Shown: positions 11,271 through 21,414, counted from the first letter of the stretch. The stretch is DNA of 64,000 nucleotides from Nemophila menziesii (GCA_029959085.1 JARWIR010000027.1:2418001-2482000), one strand, 5' to 3'. The notes: generated by a model not told the origin, from the letters alone. Program-made: numbers and translations.

Positions 11271-12397
11271 GGCCAGTAATTTTTCTTTTAATTGTTAATT
11301 ATATCATTTTTTAAAGATGGGTATTTTTGGTACATCACATTTTAGCTTTCATATAAATAAACAAAATTAAAACACATAACATATAAACACTTACTACAAT
11401 ATCGAAGAAATCAAACCGTTTCACCCTTACTGAGCGAGATCACCGACGACGTTCTCCCCACTCGTAAATGCTATAGGATTTCGATGCCGCCAATAATCAA
11501 ATGGAGTAAGTGTGCTCATTCTATTTCCGTAATTGATGGGGTTTAAAGGGTTGGGGTTGATTTTTTAACTCCGAAAATAAAGGGTTTTGAAATTGAATTT
11601 TTTTCCTTTTTTGAATTCGTGCTTAAATCTCGGGATTTAGTTGTTAATGGAACTAGTTATTGAGATTTCCTTACCTTATTCGTAGTGGGTGGTTACAAGT
11701 TTACATTTTTTGCATAAATTCGTACGCCCTTAAATTCTTTAACTCATAGTCTCGTATTTTTAATGTTTAACAGACAAATTTTCATTCCGTATTCATTTTG
11801 ATGGGTTCTTCAATGAAGATAATAGCAAGTACAGAGAGGTAAGGATCGAGTATTTGACGGGCTATCACTATGACAGTCTTAGTATACCTGTTCTCCGAAA
11901 AGCATGTGCGAAACTGGGAATTAGAGGTCGGCTTGACCTATACTATCTAAAATTGGGTGAAAAACTACCAGAGGGTCTTGTCTATTTAGATAATGAAGAG
12001 AAAGTTATGGAGATGGGTAGTGTGACAGAGGAAAACCAAACAATTGATATGTTTGTAGTGCGTTTACCAGAGATTGTAGAAGGAGATGCAGTTGACATTT
12101 CAGTGTTTATGCCTTTATTACTTAAATGGAAGGAACAAGTAGTAGTGGAGGAACCTAACTTAGAGGAAGGTGAAGGTGAAAATTGTATTCAAGATGAATA
12201 AATGGAGGAGGAAAGTTTGAAGGTGGATGATAATGTGGTTGTTAACTTAGAGGAAGCTACAATTGATGTGCAGAAAGATTGGGAAACCTTACCCAAGGGA
12301 TGTGTTGATGGTGTTGATAATCCATTAGAAGAGGAAGCTACATTAGCTGAGGAGAGAGTTAGTGATTTATTACCTTAGCGTTGTGTTCAAAGTGGTG

Positions 12398-12602
12398 AGA
12401 ACACAGTAGTTGAGGAAGCTACTCAAGCTCATGAGATAGAGAATGAAACCTTTGATAAGGGATGTGATCATAATAATGACAACCATGTAGATGAGGAAGC
12501 AAACACAGTAGTTGAGGAAGCTACTCAAGCTCATGAGATAGAGAATGAAACCTTTGATAAGGGATGTGATCAGAATGATGACAATCATGTAGATGAGGAA
12601 GC
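12398..12602 (+). repeat. 102-bp direct tandem duplication in the transposase linker
   Basis: Two near-identical 102-base blocks, each starting ACACAGTAGTTGAGGAAGC, encode a 34-residue acidic unit. They are also present in unit 1 at about 7058-7262, so they predate the segmental duplication. The length is a multiple of three, which keeps the frame. Confidence 0.85.
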
Positions 12603-14502
12603 AAATGATAACAATGCAAGCCCTAAAACAGGCCACTGTGAGCAAGAAAAAGTACTACACATGGGTGTTGATGGTGAGACCTGTTCAGATGATGAAAGAT
12701 CAGTTATGGAGAAATCTGTGGATACTGCTTTAGATAAACTTTTGAGTGCTTTAAATAGTGGGCAAGGTGCAGATGATGAAGAATTGTAGAAGAGGTCCAG
12801 GAGGAAGGACTCACGAGTACCTTTCAAGCTGGTGGATGAAACTGATGATTCAGATAGTGGATTCAAAGTGATTGATGAGGAAGTGGACAAGGATGATGCT
12901 AGTGATGAATACATAGATACTGGTGATGTCTTGCCTACTGTGTGGACAAGGGGAAAAACCCAAAAAAGAAGAGAAAAAACCCACAAAATAAGAGGAGCAC
13001 AGTTAATAAAAAAGAGCCAAATAAGAAGAAGACAGTTACCACTTGTGAAGATGAGAATGATGATGATATTTTTAGTGATAATGAGTTAATATCAGTTGTT
13101 TTTAACAAGACAAAGGAAGAAATTTTTAGAAAGAGGCAAATGAATAAAGTTGGTAAGAACAACTTGAAGAAGAAGAAATCTGATGAATATAGAGCCAAAG
13201 ATCATACATATAAGTCTTATCTGAACACAAGATACAGGGCTTGTGTGAATAATAGTAAAAAAACATCATGGTGATGGTGTTGGCCCTAGTGGAACAAAGA
13301 GAGAGAGTTATAAGAAGAGTGGTCCTACGAGTAAAGATAGTCAAAGGAGAAAGGTCATGGATGAAGATGAGTTCTCCACAAGTGATGAGGAGTTTCTGAT
13401 TGACTTTGACATTGATTTAAGCGAGGGTGAGGATGACCAAGATTACAATTCCTATATAGAGAAAGACCTTGAGTGGGAAGGAGTGCGGGATGAAGCACAG
13501 AAGGTTGATTATTCTGGTGGTCATACTAAAGGACAAGAAAGTGAAACTGATTCAGAAGAAGTTTTAAATGATTCTGAACAGTTTGATACTGCTAATGATT
13601 CTTCTGATTCAGATGGAGTAGGGGAAAATAAAATCAAGAAAATAAAAAGAAAACAGTTACAAAGGTTCAAGCCTTCAACTTACATTAAAAATACAAGGTT
13701 TGTAGTTGGTTTAACCTTTGCGAATGCTTCAGAACTACGAGAGGCAATTAGAGGACATGCTATCAACAAAGTGGTTAAAATAAGGTTTGTGAAAAATTAT
13801 TGGTATAGAATAAGGGTTGTTTGCGTGGGAGAAGGTTGTGGATGGTTTGTGTATGCATCCTATGAAGAAGAAGTTGGTGGATTGGTGATTGTAACCCTTT
13901 GTAATCAACACAAATATGGTAAAGACCTTAATCACAGACATGTGAATGTAAATTTTTTAACTAATACATTCAAGGATATGGTCAGATTAAATTTGTATAG
14001 TAAGGTAAGTGATTTTCAACAATTAGTGCATAGAGACCTTTCTGTCAATGTAAGCACTAGAACATGCTACAGAGCATATAGCCTAGCAAAATAAATGATT
14101 GAAGCTGAATATAAGGATCAGTACAAGAAGATAAATGACTATTGTGAGGAACTCAGAAGAAGTAATCCTGGTAGTACTGTAGCATTGGAAACTTGTACTG
14201 ATGAGGTCACTGGTGTTGATAGATTTCAAAGGCTTTATGTGTGTCTTGATGGTTGTAAAAGAGGCTTTTTAGAAGGGTTTAGGAAATTTGTGGGCATAGA
14301 TGGATGTCACCTTAAAGGTCCACACCCAGGGGTGATTTTGACAGCAGTGGGTATAGATGGGAACAACTGCATATACCCAATTGTATATTGCCTGGCTGAA
14401 AAAGAGGATAGTAGCTCATGGAGATGGTTTTTGAACCTACTTGTACAGGATTTATGTATTTCTAATCAACAAGAGTGGACATTTATTTCTGACAGACAAA
14501 AG

Positions 14503-14587
14503 GTTGGTATTTTGTTGTTCACTTGTTATGAATAATATTTGACATTTGTTATGAATAATATTTGACATTTTATATGTTATGTTGTAG
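14503..14587 (+). other. MULE transposase intron (85 bp)
   Basis: GT at 14503 and AG at 14587 join FISDRQK to GLLQVISD, the continuous motif expected in MULE transposases. A 20-odd-base stretch (TTGTTATGAATAATATTTGACA) is partly repeated inside. Confidence 0.85.
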
Positions 14588-14907
14588 GGATTACTCCAGG
14601 TAATTAGTGACATGCTACCAGATATAGAACATCGTCACTGCGTAAGACACTTGTACAATAACTTTAAGATCAAGCATCCATGGTTGGCTTTGAAAGACAA
14701 ATTATGGGAAGCAGCTAGGGCCCCAACAGTTAGGCAATTTACAGAGGTGGTGGCTGTAATAAAGGATATGGATGAGAGCGCGTTCAATTGGCTATCCAAC
14801 CTAGATCCTAAGTGTTGGACAAGATCACATTTCAGCACAGCCACAACATGTGATGTTCTTCTAAACAACCTCTGTGAAATTTATATTAATGTGATTAAAA
14901 AATACAG

Positions 14908-15210
14908 GTAAAATATGTCTAATTGCCCCCTGTACTTTTTAAATAAATGACTAATTGCCCCTATACTTTTTAAATAAATGACTAATTTCCCCCTTTACTT
15001 TTTATATAAATGACTAATTGCCCCCTGTACTTTTTAAAGAAATGACTAATTGCCCCCTGTATGTATTTTTTTTAAATGATTACTTTACTTTCCTTCTTAA
15101 AAGAAAATGACTACTTGCCCCCTGTACTATTTAATTAAATGTCTAATTTCCCCCTAGACTATTATAATCTGCTGTGCCTATCTTCTAACCCAGATGTTGT
15201 TATTTTATAG
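14908..15210 (+). other. MULE intron built of terminal-motif repeats
   Basis: GT at 14908 and AG at 15210; splicing restores KKYRDKS in frame. About 14920-15160 is an array of roughly 31-base units of the form AATGACTAATTGCCCCCTGT followed by ACTTTTTAAATA, with variants. The core resembles the phrases in the terminal inverted repeats of the same element. Confidence 0.85.
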
Positions 15211-15879
15211 GGATAAGTCACTTATTTTCATACTAGAAGGGACAAGGGTGTATACAATTAAGAGGCTTCGAGCAAAAAGATCTTGGATTGCCAAGTATGA
15301 AGAAAAAATTTGTCCTAAGATAAAGCATTTGCTCAACAAAGCGAAAAAAAATTGTGGGAAGTGGCACACTGTATTTTGTGGCGAGATGAAGTTTAAAGTG
15401 AGAAACCTGGATATAGAGTCATTAGATGTAGACTTGGATTTGTGGATTTGTCCTTGTAGAAGATGGGAGCTATCTGGGATACCGTGCTACCACGCCATTG
15501 CATGCATACAACACATTGGACAAGACACATAGAAATTTGTACATAACTGCTACTCAAAGGCGCAATATATGAAGACATACACCCCTATGATATATCCCGT
15601 GAATGGTCCATCAATGTGGAATACTTCTAGCAATGTGCCTGTTGAAGCTCCTGTGGCATTTAAATTGGTTGGCAGACCAAAAAAGGCAAGGACCAAAGAG
15701 GTTGATGAGGAAGAGATAAAACAATGGAGAAAACAACGTACAATATCTAGTGTTCAACGGGCAACATGTTTGAGAAGGGTGATGACTTGTAAGAGTTGTG
15801 GATTAAGTGGGCATAATTCTAGGACTTGTAAAGAAAAACTACAAGATAAAGATGGAAATACTGAAGGTGGTGAACAAAA

Positions 15880-16255
15880 TGTTGATGCAAGAGTTGAGGA
15901 TCAAAATGTTGAAGGTGCAAGAATTGATGGAAGGGTTGAGGATCAAAATGTTGAAGGTGTAAGAGTTGATGGAAGGGTTGAGGATGAAAATGTTGAAGGT
16001 GTAGGAGTTGATGGAAGGGTTGAGGATGAAAATGTTGAAGGTGTAAGAGTTGATGGAAGGGTTGAGGATGAAAATGTTGAAGGTTTAAGAGTTGATAGAA
16101 GAGTTGAGGATGAAAATATTGAAGGTGTAAGAGTTGATGATATAAATGTTGAAGGTGGAAGAGGTGATGGAGTAGTGGAGGATGAAAACACTGAAGATGG
16201 AAGAGTTGATGGATTAGTGGAGGGTGAAAACACTGAAGGTGTGAATGTTCAGGGT
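15880..16255 (+). repeat. 42-bp coding tandem repeats at the transposase C-terminus
   Basis: About eight units of 14 residues (VDGRVEDENVEGVR type) follow the zinc knuckle. Unit length is a multiple of three and the units differ by single changes, typical of slippage-grown acidic low-complexity tails. Confidence 0.9.
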
Positions 16256-16387
16256 GTTGTAGAAGAACCTGATGAGGAAACTGATGAGGAAATTGATGAG
16301 GAATCTGCATCAGAAAATGAAGAAACAGTTAAAGACAACCCACAAAAAAAAGTTCAAATTGAAGATAGTGGAAAATGTAAATTATAA

Positions 16388-18390
16388 AACCCTACAAGAC
16401 AAAGCAACAGATTAAAGAGTATGGGGTTTAAAACACTCGGTGGATGTTCACAAACAATGCCTATTACAATAGTAAGTACATGTCTTTAGGGGTGTATATT
16501 AGATTACATTCATTCTAAGCTAATTTTGTATTGGTTTTATTCTAACAAAAGGAAGATGACATAGGTAAAGAAAAATAAAAAAAGACAGAAAAAACAGAGA
16601 TACCCGACAAAGTAAAAAAGTCACAAGTAGTTGATAAACATGCAAATACAACAGAAGTGCACAAGGGAAAAACAAAAGAAGTAAGTTGTCAATTTACCCC
16701 CTATACTTTTAATACACTGACTAATCACCCCCCAAACATAATTACCAGTATGTGTTCAAGCACAAAACAACACATGCGCAAACCAGATCTAAGCTGTCAG
16801 TGCCTACAGATCAGGTACCTCAAAATCATTTAACTGTGTATATATTTAGATAATGATGATTATTTTTTTGGGTGCTAGGATAAGAACAAAGGGCCACACA
16901 CAACAAACAACCTCTTCATCCCGCCAGCTAGTGTCATAAATAGTGATGAGCCAAAAGGAGAAACAACATTAAAGAGAAAGTCCTTCAGAGGTATACCAGG
17001 GGTAAGTTCTATTTAAACATTTAAATTATTATTGACAGATTACCCCTTAAACTTTTAAGTTCTTATCAGTTTCACCCCTATATTTTTAATGACCAATCAC
17101 CCCCTACAAATTAAGTTCAAATATCCGAATCCTCTCCAGATCTAAAAGGACTTTAGCTAAAGAAGGACCTCAGGTACATGTATGCTAGATGTTAAATGTT
17201 CAAATCAAATAAAATATGAAAATGTATATGTGTTCATGTTTGGGGTGTTTTGTTGATAGGATAAAACCAATGAGGAACCAAGAGCGAAGAAACCATTTAT
17301 TTAGCATAAAGAAGGTGTTGTGATGAGAGAAGGCAACCCGGCTTACCTGACCATTGCCGAAGCACTTCGACGTAGGAAAGTTGCTGCCAAACAGCCATCT
17401 CATGCAAAGGATGGACCAAAATTATCTTCTTATCCATCAGTAAGCAAGAAAGATCTGCATAATTTCTTTACTTTTTATTTATATGTTGCTATTAAAGACT
17501 TTATGCTCACTCTAGAACTATTGTGTATGTAATAATCTAGGGTTAAATGAACTTTTATTTCTTATCCCGTGGTAGGGTTTTTGGTTGGTAGATTTTTTAG
17601 TGCACTGGGACCAAAAAGTTAAGACTTTAGTGCAAGTTATGGGTATTTTGTACTTTTGTGCATTTGAATATTTATCTATTGTGGAACACTATGTCATGCC
17701 AGTAAGTAAGGAATCTTATTTATCTTTGACTACTTTTATATTTCTGTACTCATTAATTATTTCATGAAATCGATTGCATTAACTTCAACACAATCTCACT
17801 AACACGACAACATTTTTGTAAAGCAAATGTACACCCATACTCTATTACAATAATAAAACAAACAACTATATACGTAGGTTAATCTAATATTGTATATAAT
17901 AACACAACCACTTAAAAAACACCTATAAAAACAGTCTACTAACTTGTACAATTTACCCCTTAACAAATGCCAGTCTACCCCTTATAAAATACAACTCGTG
18001 CCAGTTTGCCCCCTAACAAATACAAAATGTGCCTATCTGCCCCCTAAATTATCACAGTATCTGAAAAATACTATAACAATAATGTATCAGTTTTGGTTGG
18101 TAAGAAAATTGATGTTTATGGATTTGTGGTCCACTATGTAGTGCAGGCAATGTGAAAGCTACTATTGTCTGTCTCCCTAGCAGCTATATTTATACTTTAG
18201 ACATACTGAATTGCACTATTTACATAACAAAAGAAATTCTACATTCACTTCATTGAAAACCCAACAACACATTACACATAACAGTACTCAATCTCCAAAT
18301 AACAGAACAAACTCACTTAAACTACTACAACAAACTAAATCTAAAACAATAGCAAACCAAAACAACTACAACTTAAAGCATACACCTAGA
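16388..18390 (+). other. Possible further transposase exons and non-coding DNA in the MULE
   Basis: Several consensus donors and acceptors outline short plus-strand blocks (about 16550-16680, 16880-17000 and 17262-17440, the last encoding NPAYLTIAEALRRRKVAAK). Between them lie stretches with ACCCCCT phrases again (16695-16740, 17035-17105, 17950-18045). No firm gene model is possible without transcripts. Confidence 0.45.
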
Positions 18391-18391
18391 A

Positions 18392-18988
18392 CTAATACAT
18401 CAGGCAACTGAACCCACAAATTTTGAAAAGGATGATGGAAATCATCAACAGACAACTACATTTCAAAATCAAGTTCTCTCTTGTCAATCCCTTCATCGCC
18501 CCCTTAAGACGGAGCATCTCATCTTCTACAACCTTAACTTTCGCAGACTCGAAGATCAAAGCTTTGTTTTCTTTTTTTCGCAATTCATCCAATTCCTCAG
18601 CAACTCCTTGAAACTCGGCTTTCAACTCCTTCACTTTTGCAGACTCCATCTTCAAGTCTTCCCAAGCTTTGTTTTTTAATTGATCCGTTTCCTCCAAATC
18701 CAAAGCCAACAGATTCATCTTCGTCTCCATTGCATCAAGTTCTAACGGGTGGTACTCGATTTTTCGCAATAGCCCACGAATTACCGAAACACTACGTTCA
18801 CCCATAGGCTCATCAATCCAAGCAAAGAAATTACAATCCTTCGACGAACACAAAAACATACACCTGAAAAATCTCCTACCTGGATTCGCATCAGTCCAAG
18901 AAGTGTGCTCTCTGGCTTGGAATCCACACCTGCAATAGGGAGCGCGAGAAGAACTGGAGCCCACACTATCAGATGAGTAGGGCGACAT
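18392..18988 (-). CDS. GRF-type zinc-finger protein with C-terminal membrane anchor, MULE-borne
   Basis: A 198-residue open frame from the ATG at 18988; the open frame extends upstream to 19024 but only with a TTG. Residues 19-57 form a GRF zinc finger: Cys19, Cys21, the SWTDANPGRRF core, Cys43, Cys52 and the FFAW end. Residues about 85-165 are charged with heptads, suggesting a coiled coil, and the last 22 residues are hydrophobic, suggesting a tail anchor. Plants have many short proteins of this build (Arabidopsis At4g04775-like), often near transposons; their function is not established. The gene starts about 260 bp inside the right terminal repeat and runs toward the transposase gene, as mudrB does in maize MuDR, although mudrB is not known as a GRF protein. 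It is unbroken, unlike the transposase. Confidence 0.8.
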   Translation of the reverse strand: MSPYSSDSVGSSSSRAPYCRCGFQAREHTSWTDANPGRRFFRCMFLCSSKDCNFFAWIDEPMGERSVSVIRGLLRKIEYHPLELDAMETKMNLLALDLEETDQLKNKAWEDLKMESAKVKELKAEFQGVAEELDELRKKENKALIFESAKVKVVEDEMLRLKGAMKGLTRENLILKCSCLLMISIILFKICGFSCLMY

Positions 18989-19244
18989 GATTGCTGTTAC
19001 AAGACTCTTACTTGCCGAGTTCAAAAAGGGAAGAATGAAAAAATTGAAGAGTTAGGGTTCTTCGATTCTGTTCCTCCCCAAATCACGATAGAGAGAGAGA
19101 GAGTTTAATTTTGTTGTTTTTTATTTTTGTTTATTAATTTTCTGTATTTATACTTAGGACAAAATGTGATTTACCAAACTTACCCCTCTTAAAAAATAGA
19201 AGTAAAATGAATTTTAAAAAAATTAATTTTTTAATTAAAAAAAA

Positions 19245-19424
19245 AAGTTAACGGCGCGCGTGTAATGCACGCTGCGACTTAACGGAAAATATAGACGGAA
19301 AATGGACACAAGGGGCATCGAGTCACGAAATTAAAGTTTAGGGGGCAACTAGTCGCATTTTAAACTTTGGGGGGCAATCAGTCAATCGGGGTAAAGTTCA
19401 GGAGGGTAAACAGTGTATTTACTC
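19245..19424 (-). repeat. MULE right terminal inverted repeat
   Basis: Inverse of 11101-11270, ending GTATTTACTC at 19424 and followed by the target duplication. It probably serves as the promoter region for the minus-strand GRF gene; a CT-rich GAGA tract lies at 19089-19103. Confidence 0.88.
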
Positions 19425-20165
19425 TAAATTTAAATACTAAAATAATATAAATACTATTCATATTCAGTTACAAAAAAGAAATAGATAACCTAAAGGTTTG
19501 GCTGGCCGTTGTTGGAAGAATAAAATTTCTCCAGCTCTAGCTTCTTCTCTGCCTTCTTGCTTTGACTTGAAAATATGAAGCCTCCGATGTAATTCTCTGA
19601 AGTGTGTGTAAAAAGGTGGCTAAAGGGTCTATATATACTAGTAAATTCAGACTAGGGTTTAGGTTAAAATATAAAAAGCCCAATCCCATCTTCTTATTTA
19701 ATTCCGTAACTGGTGTACAGCCCTTTGTAAAATGGATTTAACTTTTTCATATCAACTCCAAATGGACTCATTCAAGTTGCAAAATCTTCCTAACTCAAAG
19801 AGGCATTTTTCCTATTTCATGGCCCAAAGGCTGAATCCGCTCCTAAGTAGCCCAAAAACAACAATTAGTAACCGCCTTCCAGATCTGCAACTTCTTTAGT
19901 CAATTCTTTGGAAATTTTTTTCTTGTCTTTAACTCCTCCGCTTGATCTAAGACTTTAATTCTCACTTCTCCTCCTTGTATTTGTTCTCCATAGAATCCAT
20001 GAACCTACTAACTTTGTACTAAAAACAAACAAGTTAACGCACAAAATCTCTAAAAATGCAAATAGTCTAATTCCAAGGGAAGAAAGTGTCTATCAAATTA
20101 GTCGGATATTCACCTAAAATGATGTATCCTAAGGGCATCTATTTAGAACAATTAGGGAGACATCA
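19425..20165 (-). repeat. 5' LTR of the LARD element, remainder after the MULE
   Basis: Continues the LTR from the target duplication TAAATTTAA to its end GGGAGACATCA at 20165. It matches 215-989 and holds the TATA box at 19630-19637. Confidence 0.85.
19630..19637 (-). promoter_or_regulatory. TATA box in the 5' LTR of the LARD element
   Basis: Same element as 418-425. Since the MULE sits between this box and the gag-like gene, transcription from this LTR would have to cross the MULE and the duplication. Confidence 0.5.
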
Positions 20166-20258
20166 CGAATATCATTACTCATCTTTAAATGCGTTGTTAG
20201 TTTTTCTTAAAATGTGACATATTTATATGACACTTTTTATTTCTCATCAAACGAATGT

Positions 20259-20410
20259 CATCTTCTTCTGGAAATCCTAGCTAGTCTTAGCATGATAGTG
20301 GGAAATCTCATTGCTATTACTCAAACAAGCATGAAACGTATGCTTGCATATCCATCATTTGAGTCTCCAGCAATTATTCCAATAATTACATATCCAATTT
20401 GATCTATGGA
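20259..20410. pseudogene. ndhB: Nuclear copy of plastid ndhB, folded back on itself
   Basis: The plus strand at 20259-20351 encodes [18 protein letters not shown] and on to KRMLAY, a signature of NdhB, a membrane subunit of the chloroplast NAD(P)H dehydrogenase complex. The next 60 bases encode, on the minus strand, [20 protein letters not shown], the NdhB segment that should follow. The two pieces meet at ATGCTTGCATAT (20340-20351), which fits the sense strand at one place in ndhB (MLAY) and the antisense at another (GYAS). A few substitutions (Ile to Ser, Leu to Val) show decay. It is a transferred plastid fragment, not a gene. Confidence 0.9.
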
Positions 20411-20732
20411 CTTCCTTATCTATTTGTTGGTCAAATAAAAAAGATACATCCTAAGCATTTACTTAAACTTATATATGTCAGTATTCAAGAAAAATTTAAA
20501 TCAAGTATATATATATATAAGCAAACTCTATTTTCAGGCTATTTTATTTTTTATATATTACTAAATTGTATTGAGGCTAAATGAAAATATAGTTTATTTA
20601 AAATATCCAAATCATCATTAAATATATAAAATATCTAACATAATTAATAGAATAGTTTAAACATAACAGTTTTAAAATATTTGACCTAAATATTATTAAG
20701 TAATTAATAGTTTAAAAAATAGAATTTGTTAA

Positions 20733-20863
20733 GATAGATAGTTGGCCTAATGGTTAGACTACTCTGCAGAGACCAAGAGGTCCTGTCCTGGGATCAAATT
20801 TTATTGGAAACAAAATGATTTCGAGTCCAAAGTGACTCTCTTATGTATCTACTCACAAAAAAA
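20733..20863 (+). mobile_element. tRNA-derived SINE
   Basis: The head has an A-box-like TGGCCTAATGG and a B-box-like GGGATCAAAT about 40 bases on, the spacing of a pol III promoter. The body is short and ends in an A run. Flanking stretches AGAATTTGTTAA and GGAATTTGTTCA look like a degenerate target duplication (20719-20732 and 20863-20876). The family is not identified. Confidence 0.6.
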
Positions 20864-21107
20864 TGGAATTTGTTCAATTTAAATTCTAAAGTTTTTCTTT
20901 GGTTGACAATTGGGTTAAATTCGGCAATAGATATTAAATTTATTTTAGCTCACCTCAAATTTATATTGCTTTCCAAGCTCAAATATGATTAATTTACATA
21001 GTCCTAGTAAATTTAGAATTAAGGTAAGACTAAGATGTTGTGCCCTAGTTTATCTTTCCTCTTTAGTCCCTACCCTTTTGAACGGGATGAGGTGGTACAT
21101 AACTAAG

Positions 21108-21414
21108 CTATACGATGTAGCTTTTTTCTTTTGTTTTCTTTAATCACTCTTCTTCGCGAAAATTTTGAAAACAGTTTTAATTTCCAAATTCAGAATGATC
21201 AATATTATTTTTTAGAATGATCAATATTGTTGTTTCCTTTTTAATTGCTCATTTTGTGATTCTTCTTTTGTCTAGTATCCAAAAGGAAACAACAATATTG
21301 ATCATTCTAAAAAATAATATTGATCATTCTGAATTTGGAAATTAAAACTGTTTTCAAAATTTTCGCGAAGAAGAGTGATTAAAGAAAACAAAAGCAAAAA
21401 GCTACATCGTATAG
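21108..21414. repeat. Long near-perfect inverted repeat (134-bp arms, 39-bp loop)
   Basis: Left arm 21108-21241 and right arm 21281-21414 are reverse complements with one visible mismatch in the A/T run near 21125. Each arm contains AGAATGATCAATATT twice. Transcribed, it would give an almost perfect 134-bp hairpin. No target duplication or transposase end was recognised. Confidence 0.93.

Larger units (their letters stand above)
8608..13940. repeat. Tandem segmental duplication, unit 2
   Basis: Second copy of the 5.3 kb unit. At 13940 the sequence runs on without a break into the rest of the MULE, so unit 2 keeps the original downstream context and unit 1 keeps the original upstream context. 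This is what a simple tandem duplication predicts. Confidence 0.93.
11484..16387 (+). pseudogene. MULE transposase (MuDR/MURA-like), broken
   Basis: Exons are 11484-11505 (MPPIIKW), 11774-14502, 14588-14907 and 15211-16387, all with GT-AG introns that keep frame. Domains in order: N-terminal domain (SLSIPVLRKACAKLG region), an acidic linker, the MuDR DNA-binding region (13700-13900), the catalytic domain with Asp in FVGIDGCHLKG, Asp in FISDRQK and probable Glu in NNLCEIY, a SWIM-like Cys/His region (CPCRRWELSGIPCYHA), and the zinc knuckle CKSCGLSGHNSRTC, then 14-residue repeats. Breaks are TAA at 12199, TAG at 12376, TAG near 12787, frameshifts near 12950 and 13260, TAA at 14092 and TAG at 15530. 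Catalytic residues are kept. Further C-terminal exons up to about 17440 are possible. Confidence 0.88.
11101..19424 (+). mobile_element. Complete Mutator-like element (MULE), 8.3 kb
   Basis: The ends are inverted repeats (GAGTAAATACACT.. and ..GTATTTACTC) matching for roughly 110 bp and less well to about 170 bp. The flanking 9-bp repeats TAAAATTAA and TAAATTTAA (8 of 9 identical) agree with the 9-bp target duplication of the Mutator superfamily, and the empty site is visible in the LTR at about 205-225. It carries a spliced transposase gene on the plus strand and an intact GRF zinc-finger gene on the minus strand just inside the right end. The transposase frame has several stops and shifts, so this copy is probably non-autonomous now. 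Confidence 0.93.
1..20165 (-). mobile_element. LARD-like non-autonomous LTR retrotransposon, nested
   Basis: Read on the minus strand, the order is 5' LTR (4931-5760 continuing at 19425-20165 after the MULE), primer site (4906-4924), a gag-like frame (3737-4767), a long non-coding 3' region, and a 3' LTR (1-989) cut by the window edge. The LTRs begin and end with the inverted pair TGGTGTCTCC and GGGAGACATCA. No protease, reverse transcriptase, RNase H or integrase is present, so mobility would need proteins from a related gypsy element. The stretch from about 1000 to 2430 is similar in order and short motifs to the 3' region of the gypsy element at 33380-44642, so it is probably a deletion derivative of that lineage. 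The outer TSD cannot be checked because the left end is missing. Confidence 0.8.

Noticed and set aside
15819..16310. Long minus-strand frames rich in His, Pro, Gln and Ser/Thr
   Set aside because: They are antisense shadows of the 42-bp coding repeats at the MULE transposase C-terminus.
20214..20402. A possible real 62-residue gene
   Set aside because: Most of it is the ndhB fragment and, after the fold-back, the antisense of ndhB; no gene of its own.
21108..21414. A conserved plant miRNA gene
   Set aside because: The arms are far too long and too perfect, and no known mature miRNA sequence was recognised; kept as an inverted repeat of unknown origin.
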